A stretch of 64,000 bases of DNA from Diogma glabrata (GCA_963693315.1 OY856186.1:135766943-135830942); one strand, 5' to 3'; positions 11,249 through 23,159 are shown, counted from the first letter of the stretch. Translations and numbers: made by a program. The notes: a model not told the origin generated them from the letters alone.

Positions 11249-12130
11249 CTTGACAACATTTTTTTGACAACCTCATAATGCCATAATTCCTAATAATAAT
11301 AATAAAACTTCATTTCAAACAAACAATTAATTTTATTTTTTTTTCCAAAAAATTAGGTAAAAAAATAAATAAAAATCTTTCTTTTGACACACTTGACAAC
11401 ATTTTTTTGACAAACTTATAATCCATAATTCTCAATAATAATAATAAAATTTCATTTCAAAAAAACAATTTTATTTTTTTCCAAAAAAAAGGGAAAAAAA
11501 CTAAATAAAAATCTTTTGACACACTTGACAACATTTTTTTGACAACCTCATAATGCCATAATTCTCAATAATAATAATAAAACTTCATTTTAAACAAACA
11601 ATTCATTTTATTTTTTTTTTCCAAAAAATTAGGTAAAAAAATAAATAAAAATCTTTCTTTTGACACACTTGACAACATTTTTTTGACAAACTTATAATGC
11701 AATAATCTAGTTTTTGATCGCACATACCAATCCCGACCATCAAGATTTCTCCAAATTTCATGTTCCTACTCGTAATCACTTAAAATGAACGTTTTTTAAG
11801 CCAAAAATATGAAAATTTGCTATTTTCGACACACATAATGATTTTTTTGACACACTTCCGGTACAGTTATCGAACACAGCGTCCTTTCGGACCTGTCCCT
11901 TGTGAATACCTATTTTTAGAAAAAAAAATTTTTGAAATCCCTCCAGCGGTTTTCCCTGCAGCGTAGGTAATGACGGACGGCCGGCCGGCCTACAGACAGA
12001 CACATATTTTGTTTTTTTTGCTTTTTTAGAATCAGTAGGTCCTAAAACGTCGAGAAATGCCAAAAAAAGTGAGGGTAAGAATTTCACTTTGAGCTCATGA
12101 ATGTAATACTTAGGTCTTTCAGACCGAAGT
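11249..12130 (-). mobile_element. Family E segment between the duplicated copies
   Basis: About 2.5 units of the 140-bp minisatellite (TTGACACACTTGACAACAT modules) followed by the E start region, ending at 12119-12129 with CAGACCGAAGT. This is the E portion belonging to copy 2 of the tandem duplication. It is uninterrupted here and shows the pre-insertion form of the minisatellite in which the 456-bp array landed in copy 1. Confidence 0.75.
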
Positions 12131-13581
12131 AATTGTTACGTTTTTTAAAATAAATTGACAATGCTACATTGGTTATAATAACCACGTTCGTATTAGACGC
12201 AAAATCAAACAAGCTTTGTAGTTGATTCTACCAACGTTTTTTTTCGGTGTTCTTAATTTGATATGCACATGTCTTCTTTTTTGCATAAATTTTACACGAA
12301 GATGAAAATAAAATTATAATTTTTTAAAATTTCCAGTATTACATACAATCTCGAGCCCAATGTCAAAATCGTATGCCCAGTTTTTGTTCATTTCTCGGCG
12401 TTAGGTCATAAATAAAAATTCTAAAAAAGCAAACAAAAATGTTAGTCTTTCTACTGACCGACCTGCCAACCAACCGTAACAACCGATGAAAACTACTGGT
12501 GCGATTTTAAAAATTTTTGTTTCAGAAAATAGGTTTCATCAATGATAAGAATGAAGAATCGCAGGGACGATGTATTCTATGTATCGGAAAAGTGTAAAAA
12601 AAATGGGATATTTGTTTTCCTTATAAAAACGTTTAAATGATAATAGCAGTAAGATTGAATGTAGAGAAGTCTTGATGGCTGGCATTTGTATGTAAGACCA
12701 AGAGCTTGATTAATTTAAGTGTGTCAAAAAAATGTTCATTCATTTTGAGTCCAAATTTTTTGACAAACATTTACTTAATGGGAGAAACATTTACTTAGTA
12801 TTTTGAATTAGAAACATTTGGCCCATAAAATTAACTATTTGGTATCATGAAATGTTATTGAATATATGAAATATGGTTCAATCCAGATACAGCTACTCAC
12901 AACTAATAAGAACAGCTGAAAAATATTATGTTGTTACATAATAAATGTCTTATTTTTTTCATAGAGTTAGGAAAATTATCTGGGATTAGTAGAGAGATGT
13001 TTTGAAGAAATTTTGTTGTGTGAAACCGGGTTGCACCACTTCTGTTTAATAGGCATAGTTTGAAAATATCAGGCCCTTTGATGAACAATAGGTACGGTTG
13101 GAAATGTCAAATTGTTGCAGAAGAATTTTTTTTAAAACAACTAATTATATTTTGAAAAGAAGCCCATGTTGCATCAAATCGGTTAAAAAAATATTCTAAT
13201 ATACACTTACATGGAATTTGAATTTAAATTTAAATTTAGTAAAGTAAAACCTAGTTGTCTGTATCAAATCCCTTATTTCATAATAACAGTAGTTATTTTG
13301 TGTGAGTACATTTTATTTAATCTATAATTCAGTTTGAATTATAATTCATAACCATATATTTATATTATATTTAAATACCGATTGTGTTAAATGTTAAATA
13401 CCGATTTTTTATTTTATTTTTTAACCTTTTAAATATAAGAAAAGTCAAGTGCGAAGAAAATTCGCTCGCCGAGGGTTCCGTGAATCAACAAACTGACAAT
13501 AATAATTTAAATAAAGTTGTGTTGTAGACTTTTTATATCGCCAGACCATAGCGCCTATGATAAAAAATATTTTATGTGATA

Positions 13582-13822
13582 CACTCAAAAAAAAAACTAA
13601 GTAAATTTTATAAATTTTTTATAAATATACAACTCACAAATTTTTTTGTAAGTTTACCAAAAATATTGTAGAGTACAGAAAATATTATTTGAAAAAACAA
13701 AAAATTTATTTGATTTACAAATTATTTTTTGATTTGAAGGAAAAAATTTGTATTTTTGTCAAAAAATTTTGTGTGTTGTATATTTATAAAAAATTTGAAA
13801 AAGTGACTTTTATTTTTTTGAG
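13582..13822. mobile_element. MITE-like element, copy 2
   Basis: Duplicate of the element at 10864-11103, with the same inverted termini and almost identical sequence. Confidence 0.55.
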
Positions 13823-14012
13823 TAAAAATGATTTTTTCCTCGTAAATGTCAATAGCAATGTCAATTGAAAATTGATCCAAATTATACACAAAATATTAAA
13901 TCTCGTTAGCAATAGCAGTTTGAGGTATTTTTTTTTATTGGAGGGCCTTGAGACTTGCAGTTCAAGTAGCACTGCGACCTGAAAGTCTATTGTACTTACC
14001 CTGATTGTTTTA

Positions 14013-14485
14013 TTAGTCAGTCTGAGCCGTTACTGGTTGTATTCTGTCATCCAAGTTGAGACTTTTAATAAAATTAATTAGATCAATTAGAGTGACGTTT
14101 TGTGGTAATGGAAGTGTTAGTCTTCTATGACCAAGTTGGTTGTATCTATGCCCAGAGAGTTCAGGACAGCTGCAGATGACGTGTTCCATCGTTTCCGCGT
14201 CCGAGTAGCAGAATCTACACCTGTCGGAAACAACAAGGCCCATTTTGTTAAGATGGTGGTTTAAAGGACCATGTCCAGTAACGCACCACGTTAAAATTCT
14301 TAGAGACTCTCTGTTTAAGTCGATTGTTTTTAAGGGTGAAACAGGGAGGTTACCTAGAAACTTCTTAGAGTGTACTAGTCCCTCTCTGCTTCTCCATAAT
14401 TTAGCATTTTGTTCCTGTTCCCATGTTTGAATTGTGCTTTTGAGTGAACTCTTGGCCATTCCGAAGCATGGTTCCGGTCCAATAT
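14013..14485 (-). pseudogene. LINE ORF2 C-terminus with zinc knuckle
   Basis: This is the end of the RNase H-bearing LINE protein. A GPEP segment just upstream of the in-frame Met at 14459 and the knuckle CRFCYSDAETMEHVICSC are hallmarks of the region after RNase H in R1- and I-like elements; the knuckle probably helps nucleic-acid binding. The frame runs to a natural stop at 14013. It was joined to the RNase H part at 15926 before a plus-strand LINE was inserted, because the residues on either side (ADKKF and IGPEP) make a continuous family-like stretch. Confidence 0.75.
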
Positions 14486-14510
14486 ATGAGCATTATATTA
14501 ATATATTAGT

Positions 14511-14545
14511 GCTCATATACTGTATTAGCAATACAGTATATGAGC
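14511..14545. repeat. Perfect hairpin at LINE 5' junction
   Basis: GCTCATATACTGTATT (14511-14526), a 3-nt loop AGC, and its exact reverse complement (14530-14545). ATATGAGCATTATATTAATA flanks it twice (14484-14503 and about 14537-14557). This looks like a template-switch scar at the truncated 5' end of the inserted LINE. Confidence 0.75.
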
Positions 14546-15851
14546 ATTATATTAATACACATATTTCAAAATTTCTGGAAGAAAATCATTTAATATCCGA
14601 CAGCCAATACGGTTTTCGAAACAAAAGATCAACTACCGATCTATTAAACTATGTAGCGCATTGTTGGAACAGCATACTTGATAAAGGTGGTGAAACATAC
14701 GTTATCGCTTTAGACATCTCCAAGGCATTCGATCGAGTCTGGCATGCCAACTTAATCAACAAGCTCGTTGCGTACGGTTTTCATCCCAATGTTGTGAAGC
14801 TGATTCAAAATTTTCTATCCGACCGATACATTTCGGTAACCTTAGACGGATATTCTTCTGAGTCTAAACTAATTAACGCTGGTGTACCCCAAGGCTCAGT
14901 ATTGTCCCCAACCCTATTTTTGATTTATATCAACGAATTGTTGAAAATCACCAGCAACCCAATAAATAGTTTTGCAGATGATAGTACTCTGCACAAGTCG
15001 TTCGAGCCCCTTCCTTCAAAAGGTAAAATGCACGAACGAATTAATCCTGCCCGGAGAGACGCTGCCATAAACGTGAACAAAGACCTGAATAAAGTCGCCG
15101 ACTGGGGTGACCAAAACCTTGTCAATTTCAACTCCACCAAAACACAGCTGTTGATTGTTTCCAGATTAAAGACCGAGTTCCCCAAAGATATTTTATTTAG
15201 TATGTGTGATGAACCAATAGGTGAATGTAAAAACATTCGTTTATTGGGTGTCACAGTTTCAAATGACCTACTCTGGAACGATCATGTAATGGCGATGGCA
15301 AAAAGCGCGTCTAAAAAACTCGGTCTCCTAAATAGATGCAAAAAATTTTTCACTCCATACCAATTGCTCCATGTTTATAAGTCCTATATTCGTCCCTGTA
15401 CTGCTGTCAAGTTTGGGGTGCTGCCTCTGTTTCCATCTTGGCCCTCTTGGACTCTGTTCAAAAGCGAGCTATACGAATTGTAGGTGATCGAACTTTGACA
15501 TCAAAACTTGATTCCCTACAACATCGTCGCACTGTTGCTGACCTCGTTGTTTTTTACAAATATCGTCATCAGCAGTGCTCAGATGAAACCAGCGGCATCA
15601 TGCCTCAAACTTATTCTTACCCCCGTTCCACTCGGCAATCGGCTGCCGCAACCAGTGAAACGGTAAAGATCCCGCGCTGTCATACTGGCAGATCGCAGAG
15701 AGACTTCTTTGTCCGAACTGCGTACAAATGGAATAGTTTGCCGGAACACTTAGTCTCAGGTGGCTTCAACCCACAGATGTTTAAAAAAAGCGTTAATCTA
15801 CACCTCAGAACGCCAGTTGTTGTGGGACCCAGGTCTAGACCTAGGTCTTAA
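14540..15851 (+). pseudogene. CR1/L2-like reverse transcriptase fragment
   Basis: The first frame (to 15483) has reverse transcriptase motifs QYGFRNKRST, ALDISKAFDRVW, GVPQGSVLSP and the catalytic motif as FADDS, then a thumb (IRLLGVTVSNDLLW). A frameshift near 15410 moves the reading into the next frame (to 15851), which continues with LDSVQKRAIRIVGD and TAYKWNSLPEHLV, a C-terminal region common in CR1/L2-like elements. The endonuclease and N-terminal reverse transcriptase are missing. It cannot produce active enzyme. The clade is judged from motif style only. Confidence 0.8.
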
Positions 15852-15926
15852 AAGGTATTTATGTGTTGTTGTGACACATATTCTAAACCCTATTACACAA
15901 CACATTTTATTAAAAAAAAAAAAAAT

Positions 15927-17123
15927 AAACTTTTTATCGGCCCTTTGCTTTGCTAAAGCGTCAGCGATAGCATTTCCTTGTATTCCTGTGTGGCCAGGTG
16001 CCCACACAAGTGTTACTTTATTATTGCAGGAGATTTTTAGTAGATTTTGGGAGCATTCCCATACCAGTTTTGAATCAAAGTGCGTAGATTTTAGTGCCAA
16101 GAGTGCTGCTTGGCTGTCAGCGATAATATATATTTCAATATGTCGGTATTTTCTTTCAGCACATAGCAAAGCGCAACTGCTAATGGCAAAAATTTCGGCT
16201 TGAAATATGGTTGTTGTGGTGCCTAGGGCAACCGTTTGCTTTGTTCTAGGACCAAACACTCCTGCTCCTGTGTCCATATTAGTTCGAGAACCATCTGTGT
16301 ACCAGATGCTGGCGTTATGGGGCAGTGACCGTATGTAGTTTTTAATACGATCTCTGGCCAATATCTTGACATCAAAGTGACTGTCTAAATCTATTGTTTT
16401 TGGCATACAATCCGAAATTTGGTATGTATGCATTTCAGCTTGTAATTCAGAAAGGATTTTAGGGTGTCCGGTTAGATTACCCGGCTTAAACCCTTCTGTG
16501 AGCTGCAATCTATGAACGCTCAACACTGCTACAGATTTTACATGTAGGTGCAATGGAGAAAGCTTTAGAAGAATTTCCATTGCTGACGTTGGCGTGGTTT
16601 TGAAAGCACCTATGGCACTAAGACACACAAACCTTTGTATTTTTGTAAACATATTTTGAGCAGTTATTTGGCGCGTTTTAGGCCACCAAACTAAAGCTGC
16701 ATATGTTAGAATTGGTTTAATGAGACTTTGGTGCAACCAAAGTATCATTTTTAGGCTAAGACCCCATGTTTTCCCAAACAGATTTCTGCATGTGAAGAAA
16801 ACTTTGTTTGCTTTATCGGAGATATATTTCAGGTGTGAGTTCCAGGTTAAATTGCTATCCAGAATCACACCCAAATATCTAACCTCTTTTAATGTTTGTA
16901 TTGGATCGCCGTTTAGAACAGGAGAGATGAAATTAAAGTTTCTCCTGTTTGGGAAAACGACAATGCTTGTTTTTCGTGGGTTGATCGAAAGTCCCAATCT
17001 GTTGCACCACTTTGATACAATATTAAGAGCTGTCTGGGTTCGACCAGCGACAATGGAGTCATGTTTCCCTCTAACCATGACTGCCAAATCGTCGGCATAG
17101 CCTAGTGTTGAAGCCGGAATCAT
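15927..17123 (-). pseudogene. LINE reverse transcriptase C-terminus and RNase H
   Basis: The segment begins with the catalytic GYADDLAVM of the reverse transcriptase, followed by the thumb (VRYLGVILDSNLTWNSH) and then an RNase H domain: YTDGS with its Asp near residue 276, the AEI Glu near 307, DSQAAL near 335 and WAPGHTGIQGN near 380. All acidic RNase H residues expected are present. The frame is open through 400 residues, but runs at its end into antisense of the inserted plus-strand LINE. It is separated by a frame change from the upstream part at 17144. Confidence 0.85.
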
Positions 17124-17143
17124 TTAGCTTAGTGAGGAGATCA

Positions 17144-17533
17144 TCAGCCACCATTAGCCAAAGCAGCGGAGAGCACGCCCCCTTGCGGGCAGCCTCTAGA
17201 TGCAGTAACAGTCACTGAATAATCACCTAGTGTAGCCGTTATCTTCCGACTCAGTAGCATCTTGATAATCCACGCAATGATAAGCGGGTTTATATTTTTC
17301 TTTGTGGCCATTTCAGTGATAGCATTGAAGTGGACATTGTCAAAGGCTCCTTGAATGTCCATAAAGGTACAAACAAGTGCCTCCTTATAGTTTAGAGTGC
17401 TCACAATTTCTTTCACCATTTTGTGCAACGCCGTTTCAGTAGATTTCCCAGTCAGATAGGCGTGCTGGCTAGAGTTGAGAGGGTTTTGTTTAAGACATAC
17501 ATGACCGATGTGATAGTCCAACATCTTTTCCAT
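17144..17533 (-). pseudogene. LINE reverse transcriptase core
   Basis: Contains QHAYLTGKSTETAL, FMDIQGAFDNVHF (catalytic Asp) and SRGCPQGGVLS. It belongs between the endonuclease segment upstream and the YADD segment downstream, each in another frame, so at least two indels separate them. Confidence 0.85.
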
Positions 17534-17559
17534 TGTTTTTAATAGAACAGATGTAAGAC

Positions 17560-19090
17560 TTATGGGTCTGTATGATTTGGCTTCATTGGGTTTTTTCCTG
17601 GCTTAGGTATAAAAACAACTTTGGTTTCTCGCCATATCAAGGGAATGTAAGCAAGGCGAAAGCTTGCTTTGAACAAACGCATGAGATATGGGAGAATGAT
17701 TGTTAGACCCTTTTGCAGAAATACCGGAAAAATTCCATCACCTCCTGGAGATTTATACGGACCGAAGGATTCTATAGCCCATCTCGCTTTGTTGGGGCTG
17801 AAAATTGTGTTGGCTAAATGATCTGCAGTACTTTTAGTTGCAAGATCTAGAAGATGTACGTCTTCGTTGGCATTATCTTCCGTGCTCCATTCTATTGAGC
17901 CCGGAAAGTGGGTTTGAAGTAAAGTATCTAGTGTCTCAATGCAGCTAGTCTTATGCGTACCACTTGGTTTGCAGATTGAGCCTAGAGGGTTTGTGTGATC
18001 AGACGACATCAATTTTTGGAGTCGAGCTGCAGCAGGCAGATTATCTACCGTATTGCACAGCTCTTTCCAGCTATTTCTTTTTGATTGTCTGAGTTCTTTA
18101 TTATAATTGGTTAGAGCTACTCGGTACTCTGTCAAATTATTTGTTGTTTTTGCTCTGTTAAAGAGCTTGCAAACTTTATTCCTTTTCCTCTCCAAATTAC
18201 CATTCCACCAAGGTACATCTCTGCATCTTTTGGATTGAGTTATTGGAGTATTAAGGTTGTATGCTTCAGTGATAATTTCTTGTAAATTATTTGCTGCAGA
18301 GTCAAGCTCAGATGTAGAGTTGATACTGCTGCAACTATTTACATTATCATGAAGATATGTTGTGTAAAGTTCCCAGTTGGTTTTTCTTGGGTTTCTAAAG
18401 TACTGGATGCTCTTTGGGTAGTGTTGTATGTTGAAACATATATAAGCATGATCAGACATAGAAGCTTCCTTCGAAACATGCCAGTTCTTAATATGGTTAG
18501 TAGCGTTTATGTTAGTTAAAGTAAGGTCAAGGACCTCGCCTCTGATTGCGTTTCTAAAGGTAGGCTCACTACCTTTGTTTGCAATAAACATATTGTTTGT
18601 ATACAAAAATTGAAGCAGACGGTCGCCCTTTTGTGTTAATGTTGCTACTTCCCCACACGGTGTGATGAGCGTTGGCATCACACGCTATAATGAGGTTATA
18701 ATAATTATTGTTGCAATACTTGATGAGTTTCTCTACCACTTCTGGCTGGTGGTGTCTCGTCCTCATCCCCCGGGAAGTATGCAGAAGTTAAAATGAATTT
18801 ACGAAATCCACCTTGAGGAAGATGAATTTATATCTGGACCGTTGTAAGATCTCTACAGATAAATTCATTCAATGGAAATATTTTCAGATGTTTGTTGAAG
18901 AGAATCGCGGTTGGCGGTCTTTCCACATCTGAGAAATAGATCAGTTTTGTATTTTTGTTTGACGATAGACCTTTTATTCTTTTACTGTATAAACGCAAGA
19001 TCGTGAGCATCCTGTTCAATTAACCGGTTCAAATTAACTAAGGCCATTTCTGATCTGTGCAGATTAATCTGAACGAACAGGTCTTCTGTC
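17560..19090 (-). pseudogene. LINE endonuclease and N-terminal reverse transcriptase
   Basis: Reading from 19090 downwards, an INLHRSE-type start, an ERPPTAILFNK segment, then ACDANAHHTVWGS (18569-18766), GEVLDLTLTN and MSDHAYICFNI give the order of an apurinic-like endonuclease, with the catalytic Asp and terminal SDH visible. The linker follows, then ALN-type remains KSPGGDGIFPV and WRETKVVFIPKPGKNP of the first reverse transcriptase blocks. The pieces lie in three frames (breaks near 18820, 18680 and 17555). The spacing equals that of a complete RNase H LINE, so decay is by point changes and small indels rather than large loss. Confidence 0.8.
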
Positions 19091-19265
19091 TGACTTAGAG
19101 TAAGCTGGTGAATCAGACATTACCCTAGAGTCAGACATGGTGTGTGTGCTATCCGAATTAGGATAAGCTGATAAATCAGGCATGATCCTAGAGTCAGACG
19201 TGGCATGTGTGCTGTCTGGTTTAGAATAAGCTGATAAATCAGGCAGAATCCTAGAGTAGGACATG
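19090..19265 (-). repeat. Three tandem copies of a 60-bp repeat
   Basis: A unit with CTAGAGTCAGACATGG and GATAAATCAGGCA (plus strand) occurs three times. On the minus strand one frame is open through it and would give repeated Asp/Ser-rich residues (SDSRIMPDLSAY). It lies upstream of the LINE endonuclease, so it may be the end of ORF1 or part of the 5' region. Function unknown. Confidence 0.6.
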
Positions 19266-19695
19266 GTGCACAGTTTTGTTGTTAGTTTATGTGATGCGTT
19301 TGGAGAAACATCGCTCTCATCTAAAACTTTATAGTTTTCCATACAATATTTATGGAGAAAGTAGGGAGGTACATTGGTCAACCACAACAGAGCCCTGTGC
19401 TGTGGTAAGGCTATTGAAACTGGAGGACGCCCGGTATCCAGAGCTCCGTACTAATAATCAAGCACCCCCTTGACCATGCTAAGCTTTCGGCGTAGGTGTT
19501 TCACCTTAGCTTTGGGTTTTGGAATTGATCTTGGCTTCGATTCTCACCGAGGACCTACCGGCATGGGTGACCCTACCGTTGTAGCTCCTAAGATCACTGA
19601 GTCTACTAAGCCCAATCACTGCGTCAAAGTGCCAAGTCCATTAGCTGAGGAGCAGTTTAAGGTAACTAAGGAGAAATGCAATTACACCACCTTGT

Positions 19696-20353
19696 AAATG
19701 GTTTAAATTGGAAAATATACATTATTAATTCAAATAACAATTCAATAATAATTGACGATAATTCAAAAACTGTGCACCGCAAAATTTAAAAAAACTTACA
19801 ATGTTTCTTAAATTAAGTGCTCTTTCCTATGATACCCCACTTGTTCGAATCAAAAATGATTCTTTTTACTCTTCCTCAATCTCACCCCCTCAAAATACAG
19901 AAAAATAATTATGTGACCTTTTGATCAGGGTTTATCGAATTTCCTATCACTGTCTGTTTTTTCAAATTTTTGTGTCAATCAACGTGGAAACGTAAGCAGG
20001 AGGGGACCAGCTTTCAGTTGCACTGTTTTGACAATGATTCAAAACCTGTACACCGTAACATTTAAAAAAATATTACAATGTTTCTTAAACTACATAAGTG
20101 CTCTTTCTTCGCTCTTTCCACTTGTTAGGGTCAAAAAAGATTTGTTTCACCCTTTTCCAATCTCATTTTTCTGTCAATTAAGCTCGAAACCCAAGGGGTG
20201 GGACCAACTTTTTGTTGCACTTGTTTGACAATAATTCAAAAACTGTGCACTGCAAAATAAACATAATTACAATGTTTCTTGAATTAAGTGCTCGTTCATA
20301 TGATATCTCACATGGCTGGGTTTTAAATGGTGTTTTCCCCTTCTCATTTCAAC
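19696..20353. repeat. Degenerate 200-280 bp repeats flanking the first hAT
   Basis: ATTCAAAAACTGTGCAC-like starts recur near 19758, 20037 and 20233, followed each time by ACAATGTTTCTT and GTGCTCTTTC-like motifs. Related sequence resumes right of the hAT element (27549-27870), so the hAT landed in this repeat. No gene is visible. Confidence 0.65.
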
Positions 20354-20408
20354 CCGCTTAACAGAGGCGCAGCTAGGGGGGGGCGGAGGGGCGGTCCGCC
20401 CCGGGTGT

Positions 20409-21790
20409 CACCCGTTTTGGGGTGACACCCGAACGTAAAAAACCTAAACAAACCATCACAATGTTTTCAACGATAAATCACTTCGAAACCGTTTTGGGGT
20501 GACACCCGAACGTAAAAAACATAAACAAACCATCACAATGTTTTCAACGATAAATCACTTCGAAACCGTTTTGGGGTGACACCCGAACGTAAACAACTTA
20601 AACAAACCATCACAATGTTTTCAATGATAAATCACTTCGAAACCGTTTTGGGATTGACACCCGAACGTAAACAACTTAAACAAACCATCACAATGTTTTC
20701 AATGATAAATCACTTCGAAACCGTTTTGGGGTGACACCCGAACGTAAAAAAAATAAACAAACCATCACAATGTTTTCAACGATAAATCACTTCGAAACAG
20801 TTTTGGGGTGACACTCGAACGTAAACAACTTAAACAAACCATCACAATGTTTTCAACGATAAATCACTTCGAAACCGTTTTGGGGTGACACCCGAACGTA
20901 AACAACTTAAACAAACCATCACAATGTTTTCAATGATAAATCACTTCGAAACCGTTTTGGGGTGACACCCGAACGTAAAAAAAATAAACAAACCATCACA
21001 ATGTTTTCAACGATAAATCACTTCGAAACCGTTTTGGGGTGACACCCGAACGTAAAAAACATAAACAAACCATCACAATGTTTTCAACGATAAATCACTT
21101 CGAAACCGTTTTGGGGTGACACCCGAACGTAAACAACTTAAACAAACCATCACAATGTTTTCAATGATAAATCACTTCGAAACCGTTTTGGGGTGACACC
21201 CGAACGTAAAAAAAATAAACAAACCATCACAATGTTTTCAACGATAAATCACTTCGAAACCGTTTTGGGGTGACACCCGAACGTAAACAACTTAAACAAA
21301 CCATCACAATGTTTTCAATGATAAATCACTTCGAAACCGTTTTGGGGTGACACCCGAACGTAAAAAACATAAACAAACCATCACAATTTTTTCAACGATA
21401 AATCACTTCGAAACCGTTTTGGGGTGACACCCGAACGTAAACAACTTAAACAAACCATCACAATGTTTTCAATGATAAATCACTTCGAAACCGTTTTGGG
21501 GTGACACCCGAACGTAAAAAACTTAAACAAACCATCACAATGTTTTCAACGATAAATCACTTCGAAACCGTTTTGGGGCGACACCCGAACGTAAACAACT
21601 TAAACAAACCATCACAATGTTTTCAACGATAAATCGCTTCGAAACCGTTTTGGGGTGACACCCGAACGTAAAAAACTTAAACAAACCGTCACATGTTTTC
21701 AACGATAAATCACTTCGAAACCGTTTTGAGGTGACACCCGAACGTAAAAAACTTAAAAAAACCATCACATGTTTTCAACGATAAATCACT
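20409..21790 (+). repeat. 77-bp subterminal tandem array, about 18 copies
   Basis: The unit start CCGTTTTGGGGTGACACCCG recurs every 77 bp (for example 20412, 20489, 20566) to about 21720. Units differ at a few positions, notably AAACAACTT against AAAAAACAT, and these two variants alternate in part. The unit includes the palindrome GGTGTCACCC/GGGTGACACC of the hAT terminus, so a transposon end was amplified locally. The variant pattern suggests higher-order duplication of two or three units. Confidence 0.93.
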
Positions 21791-22494
21791 TAGAAACCAT
21801 TTTAACCAGGTTATCCATATAATTTTAATTTATAAATTGTGATAACTTATAAATGTGTCCTATAAATGTGTTATTGGTTCAAAAAGAATCTATTCTACTT
21901 TTTAAAATTTTTGAGTTATTACGTGAAATAAAATTTTAACAATATTAATCGAATTAACATGTTGAGCATTGAATCCCATCACCACAATTACTCAATAGCT
22001 TTGAATATTCCTATATAGATACCATATTGACCGTTTTTACGATATATTATTTAGTATGCAAGCATGATTATTTAATGACCAGGTCTGAAAACACATATGC
22101 TGAATAATGTATAGGAAAAGTGGTTTACGTCGATAATGTGGCACCCTTTGTCGATAGGGTGGCACCCTTGAGTTACAATGTCTCTATTCCAAAATTATTT
22201 CTAAAATATCCGCTTAACCTTACTACCTAATATATGTTTTACATTTCAAACAAATTAATTGCAAACACCTAAGGAAACTAACAAACAATCAAATTATCGT
22301 GTTTGTAAATGATCTCAAAATAATTTTTTTTCCTTTATCTTGAAACTCAAAGAATAAATTGAAATAGATCGTTTTTCAATGGACACAAAAATAATTACTG
22401 TAGAATTAAATGGCAGTTATGCAATTACTGCAGTTTTGCAAATTTTTGTAGGTTGATACATACTCATACTGTTTGTTTTCAGTTTTATATATTT

Positions 22495-22960
22495 ATATAT
22501 TTGAATTAAATGAAAGTTTATCATTTAAAATTACATTTTGTTGGGTTTTAAAGCCCTTGGAAATTTCAAACTCATCAAGTGGTTCTTTCAAAGATCCTTG
22601 GCTACATAAATGTAAAGCCTTCAATTTTTTTTTAAAAGTGGTGTAGCAATTGTTATTAACTATGTAAATGGTTTGCAAAAATAAACTTTAAATTTTGTTT
22701 ATTTTTCTTCTTAGGCAGGCATTCCTTAAATCAGTCTTTAAAACATTTTCCGGTTTTCCCGATGTAAAATTTTTCACAAAAATCACATTCAATTTTGTAA
22801 ATTATTGAGCATGATTCTAATTGGATATTTAATTTTGGTTTCAATTCTTTATATAAAATATCTTTTAGGATTTCATACTTATATTTTTTTAAATAGTTCC
22901 TTATAATATTAGGCTATGATTTGTATATTCCATTTTATCAAATATTATTTAATATAAGTT
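22495..22960 (-). pseudogene. Penelope-like element C-terminal fragment (GIY-YIG)
   Basis: Reading on the minus strand, an open stretch from 22960 to about 22727 gives IYKIECDFCEKFYIGKTGKC, the start of a GIY-YIG endonuclease as found in Penelope-like retroelements. A stop and a frame change follow. The next frame (22678-22495) has KALHLCSQGSLKEPLDEFEI and NVILNDKLSF, matching the usual end of that protein. The reverse transcriptase is absent, so this is a fragment that landed inside the hAT element. Not functional. Confidence 0.7.
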
Positions 22961-23159
22961 GTTACAAGGAAATTTAAATAAATTAATTTTCTTGGCGCTG
23001 TATTTAGTCGTTAACACAGTGTACTTATTATGAACTATGTACCTATTATGTATCCTACAAATATATTTAGAATTAATGCTTTGCTGATACCTATACTATA
23101 ATTAAAAATATTTTTTTAGATTTCGTTTAGCAAATATCCCAAAAATAGTTATTTGTTTA

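Larger units (their letters stand above)
8889..13959. repeat. 2.7-kb tandem segmental duplication
   Basis: Sequence from about 8889 to 11248 recurs at about 11607 to 13959. The offset is 2718 bp through most of its length and 2711 bp at the end after a 7-bp deletion in copy 2. I saw only scattered single-base differences. Both copies contain one end of family E, a middle of about 1.8 kb that I do not recognise, and a MITE. Copy 1 is followed by family E minisatellite (11249-11606), so unequal exchange between minisatellite units is a likely cause. Only copy 1 was afterwards interrupted by the 456-bp array. Confidence 0.9.
14488..15926 (+). mobile_element. 5'-truncated CR1/L2-like LINE inserted in the minus-strand LINE
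   Basis: The element starts in the reverse transcriptase (truncation is the usual result of incomplete reverse transcription), runs through its C-terminus, and ends in a 3' untranslated tail of about 100 bp that carries a potential stem (TGTTGTG pairing with CACAACA) and a poly(A) run (15909-15924). The same tail is found at 31.8 and 34.0 kb. The 5' junction carries a short duplication and perfect hairpin (14511-14545). Confidence 0.8.
13960..19690 (-). mobile_element. Decayed LINE with RNase H (R1/LOA/I group), interrupted
   Basis: Minus-strand remains in correct order: endonuclease (about 19090-17950), reverse transcriptase (about 17950-16650), RNase H (about 16310-15930), then C-terminal zinc knuckle (14459-14013). 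A plus-strand LINE sits between the last two. The coding remains are split over several frames. About 600 bp upstream of the endonuclease (19090-19690) may be 5' untranslated region or ORF1 remains and include three tandem repeats of about 60 bp (19090-19265). The 3' untranslated part is only about 50 bp, and no poly(A) or target duplication was found. Clade assignment within the RNase H-bearing group is not certain. Confidence 0.8.

Noticed and set aside
11776..12087. 103-residue minus-strand frame with SVCRPAGRPSLPT
   Set aside because: Runs along the family E start region; a shorter version occurs in the other copies, and single-base changes break it. The element appears non-coding.
14925..15254. 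109-residue minus-strand frame
   Set aside because: Antisense shadow of the CR1/L2-like reverse transcriptase.
21535..21768. 77-residue repetitive minus-strand frame
   Set aside because: Translation of three 77-bp satellite units; no start context or protein similarity.
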